From positions 1 through 7,399 of the forward strand of contig CALMYW010000014.1 in assembly GCA_937873665.1 (NCBI GenBank): a DNA stretch of 7,399 nt. Reading direction: 5' to 3'. Below are positions 6,501-7,399 of the stretch, one piece after another (the stretch's first letter is position 1; each line of letters begins with the position of its first letter). The position numbers and the translations under genes are program-made. Below the pieces are notes generated by a model that saw nothing but the letters and a program-made list of their open reading frames with translations, ran no database searches and was not told the origin of the DNA. This DNA comes from an uncultured Sphingorhabdus sp. GTDB taxonomy: Bacteria > Pseudomonadota > Alphaproteobacteria > Sphingomonadales > Sphingomonadaceae.

Positions 6501-6558
6501 GGCGCCTCCGGTACGCCAGCTCCCTGTCCCGGAAAAGTCGCTGGGACTCGACCTGTGA
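3514..6558 (+). CDS. traI: MobF conjugative relaxase-helicase, TraI/TrwC family
   Basis: 1014 residues, close to TrwC (966) and much shorter than F TraI (1756), so it has one relaxase and one active helicase. It nicks oriT, stays covalently bound to the 5' end and unwinds the strand. Relaxase domain (about 1-300): catalytic Tyr16 followed by Phe17, a second pair Tyr22-Tyr23, Asp78 in DLTFSMPKS, and the metal-binding histidines His146, His157 and His159 in HDTSRALDPQGHIH, at the same numbers as in F TraI. Helicase of superfamily 1 (about 440-930): Q-motif NAGQ (471-474), Walker A GVAGAGKS (493-500), Walker B IITDESSM (584-591), GDRQQL (616-621), DENIRQ (644-649) and YALNAHMAQGMTQ (886-898). 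The tail (after about 930) is Pro-rich. GGAG (3501-3504) is 9 nt before the ATG. It overlaps the next gene by 4 nt. Confidence 0.97.
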   Translation: MHSIAPVRSSGGAAAYFAQDNYYTVQENAEVGVWAGEGARLLGLSGQVDKDTFEAILNGRLPGGEMVGQVEGRRLGVDLTFSMPKSASILALVSGDTRILDAHMTAVRSTMSQLVEKQFAEARNYERNRNGEPEKTGNLVYALFAHDTSRALDPQGHIHAVVANLTRDLKGNWKALWNGEIWKNNTTIGQFYHAAFRAQLQKLGYETEAAGKHGAFEIKGVPAEVIKAFSQRREDILTKAEETGISAPKGLDRITVNTRDAKLAVADREALTRDWQDRAQALGFTGKALVAEARERAQEQARPSLRETASAAFAEVAARIGAALRPPSELAASGPAAFLLSAATIKAQHATASAIRHLSEREAAFSLQAILSAALGFQIKGLEGSAVTTRIGELVREGHLIPGMSDRLDGHYDLVTTPAALGREQQILDRIEAGVGKGRVFMAPDAAMARLQAAARELGVERAGGDGWQLNAGQLAAGVAVLSGKDRFLNIQGVAGAGKSTLLGALDKVLGAEGVKLIGLAFQNKMVADLRGGGTSAMTAEQMREAGIEAWTIASFVNRYAGPAAHGHGERFEAARTALKDTVIITDESSMVSSRDMASLTMIAERLDLAKAPFMGDRQQLSAIEQGKMFAVSQAAGQATVRMDENIRQKGSPLLLAVAGLSNEGHAGLALDLLAAHGRVIEDKADHIAAAADLWLSLAPDERARTAIFTAGRDDRTRINGLVQQGLLKEGGLSGPGVPLSTLQSANATREEMRFASTYRAGQVLEARMDVRELGLKRGEYDVVAIGRGGKVTLEREGKRKVIDPDRIDPQHRFDRIGLYDRKDITLHDGETVFWREKDAARDIAKSTYATVVSATRDAVTLELADKRQLTLPSGDPMLRRLDLGYALNAHMAQGMTQALAIEVISSTQRNLATQRTQNVLNTRATDDMRVVTNDLEALKFQLDRTPGNKTSALETVGRLDVDTKPANPIEPRQLPELRMSPELKAKLDAVLGPVAAPPVRQLPVPEKSLGLDL

Positions 6559-6830
6559 GGCCCCTGCCTTTCCTTTCGCGCGAGCGCAGGGCTCGTCTGT
6601 TCGACGGCTGCCAGGCGGCCTTGGTCTGGCTGGCCGTGCTCGCTTGTGTCGTGTCCGATCCGGCGGTCGAGAGGCTGGCGCTCGCCGCCATGGGTGCCGT
6701 CGCGCTTGCCGCGGCATTGACGGTGCTTTTCCCAATGCCGCCTGAAACCACAGACGCGGCAGCGCCTTCTGTCCGGCCATCCGGCAGCGCTTCCCCGATC
6801 AGCAAGGAGGACGAGTCCCATGTCCTATGA
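6555..6830 (+). CDS. Small two-helix inner-membrane protein, unknown function (91 aa)
   Basis: Begins with GTG inside the GTGA that also holds the relaxase stop codon, a classic coupling overlap; the next in-frame ATG (codon 46) would cut off the first hydrophobic segment. Upstream GGGA (6543-6546) is a weak ribosome-binding site, so translation probably depends on ribosomes leaving traI. A basic N-terminus (RERRAR, 9-14) precedes hydrophobic segments at about 19-33 and 41-59 separated by a short loop with charges (DPAVER). The C-terminal tail (60-91) is Pro/Ser-rich. The positive-inside rule puts both ends in the cytoplasm. I do not recognise a family. Position after traI suggests a conjugation accessory such as a channel, entry-exclusion or coupling-protein partner, but nothing in the sequence proves it. 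Confidence 0.65.
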   Translation: MRPLPFLSRERRARLFDGCQAALVWLAVLACVVSDPAVERLALAAMGAVALAAALTVLFPMPPETTDAAAPSVRPSGSASPISKEDESHVL

Positions 6831-7023
6831 CCATCAGGAAATCGGCGACTTTGCCAACGAACGCAACGCCCAGGACTGGGCGGAACGAAACAACCTCGAT
6901 GTCCTCGACCTCCACTACCGCAGTCGCGGCAGTCGGGGCGTTACCCTGAGCGTGCGCCGGTCGGCGCTCGGGGACTCTGCAACCAGCGACCTCTCATACG
7001 GCCGCCGGACCGGCTTTTTCTGA
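6820..7023 (+). CDS. Small protein of unknown function (67 aa)
   Basis: AAGGAGG (6804-6810), the best ribosome-binding site in the window, lies 9 nt before the ATG, and the gene overlaps the previous one by 11 nt. The product begins MSYDHQEIGDFANERNAQDW, an acidic, probably helical N-terminal half. The second half is basic and Ser/Gly/Arg-rich (HYRSRGSRG at about 32-40) and the protein ends GRRTGFF. There is no signal peptide, membrane segment or cysteine, so it is likely cytosolic. The charge split, acidic then basic, could suit a small nucleic-acid- or protein-binding adaptor. No family recognised. The gene call rests on the strong ribosome-binding site and the operon packing. Confidence 0.65.
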   Translation: MSYDHQEIGDFANERNAQDWAERNNLDVLDLHYRSRGSRGVTLSVRRSALGDSATSDLSYGRRTGFF

Positions 7024-7039
7024 GTCCAGGAGATTACTC

Positions 7040-7399
7040 ATGAAACTGAAATACCTGTTGTTCGCGCTTCTTGCCGCTGGTGCACAGCCTTCGCTCGCTG
7101 CCGAGCCGGCAGCCGGACTTACTGCGACTGAGCCTGGGGCCGCAGTTGCTGCGGTCCGCAGGCAGGAGCTGCAGCGCGTCGCGGATGCGCTGACCGCCGA
7201 AGCCAGTGCAAAAGGAGGCGTGAACACGCGAGATGCTGCCCCGGCGATCAAGGCGCGGATCAAGGTAATGAAGCGGCCCTCCCCTACTGCCGAGCAGCCG
7301 GACTGCGATGATTGTCCTGACAAGGCGGTTGCTCTCCGCCCCGATTCTGCCAGCCAGGTTCGCAACCGCGACTGCATCGACTGCGTCGAAGAAGCGATC
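7040..7399 (+). CDS. Exported protein with two DCxDC motifs (5' part)
   Basis: An open frame of 120 codons that runs off the right edge. AGGAG (7028-7032) is 7 nt before the ATG and the gap to the preceding gene is 16 nt, so it belongs to the same operon. MKLKYLLFALLAAGAQPSLA is a Sec signal peptide with a likely cut after Ala20 or Ala21, so the mature protein should be periplasmic or outer. After an Ala-rich helical stretch (about 34-60) and a basic segment (KARIKVMKR, 71-79) come two Cys pairs in DCDDC (88-92) and DCIDC (111-115), 23 residues apart. The pairs could form disulfides or bind metal; the surroundings do not look like a thioredoxin fold, so TrbB/DsbC-type isomerase is not supported. 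Many type IV secretion parts are exported with disulfides, which fits the location. Family unknown; the missing C-terminus may settle it. Confidence 0.7.
   Translation, partial: MKLKYLLFALLAAGAQPSLAAEPAAGLTATEPGAAVAAVRRQELQRVADALTAEASAKGGVNTRDAAPAIKARIKVMKRPSPTAEQPDCDDCPDKAVALRPDSASQVRNRDCIDCVEEAI

Noticed and set aside
1..7399. CRISPR array, insertion sequence or integrase
   Set aside because: No regularly spaced repeats, transposase or recombinase motifs, or terminal inverted repeats were seen on either strand.

Overview
The window is a GC-rich piece of a conjugative plasmid or integrative conjugative element. Protein style and codon use suggest an alphaproteobacterium, most likely a sphingomonad; this is inferred from composition and family resemblance, not from a search. 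It holds the DNA-processing (relaxosome) part of a conjugation system.

Left part (1-403): the last 15 codons of a rightward gene whose C-terminus (ending DADCPF) resembles the protein-recruiting tip of single-strand-DNA-binding proteins. It is followed by a strong intrinsic terminator. Facing it is a small leftward gene for a 75-residue charged, helical protein, with its own candidate promoter, a clear ribosome-binding site and a tandem hairpin at its end.

Middle (404-860): a 457-base stretch with no gene that I read as the transfer origin and operon control region. On the minus strand at 625-654, a hairpin is followed after exactly 9 nt by GTAGGGTGT|GCT. This closely matches the F-plasmid nic region (GTGGGGTGT|GGT after its hairpin). 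Further inverted and direct repeats lie at 687-761. Two symmetric elements (815-825, 843-857) sit just before the first operon gene, the second covering its Shine-Dalgarno.

Right part (861-7399): a tightly packed rightward operon. It encodes a ribbon-helix-helix DNA-binding protein, a VirD4/TraD/TrwB-type coupling ATPase, a MobF (TraI/TrwC) relaxase-helicase, a small two-helix membrane protein starting at GTG, a 67-residue protein of unknown function, and an exported protein with two DCxDC motifs that runs off the window. The first three genes follow the order oriT-trwA-trwB-trwC of R388, while the relaxase N-terminus and the candidate nic look more like F.

How it fits together (inference): the ribbon-helix-helix protein binds near oriT and represses the operon. 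The relaxase nicks the minus strand near 632/633 and stays attached to the 5' end. The coupling protein hands the complex to a type IV secretion channel encoded elsewhere. With that polarity the left-hand genes enter the recipient first and the tra operon last, as in F and R388.
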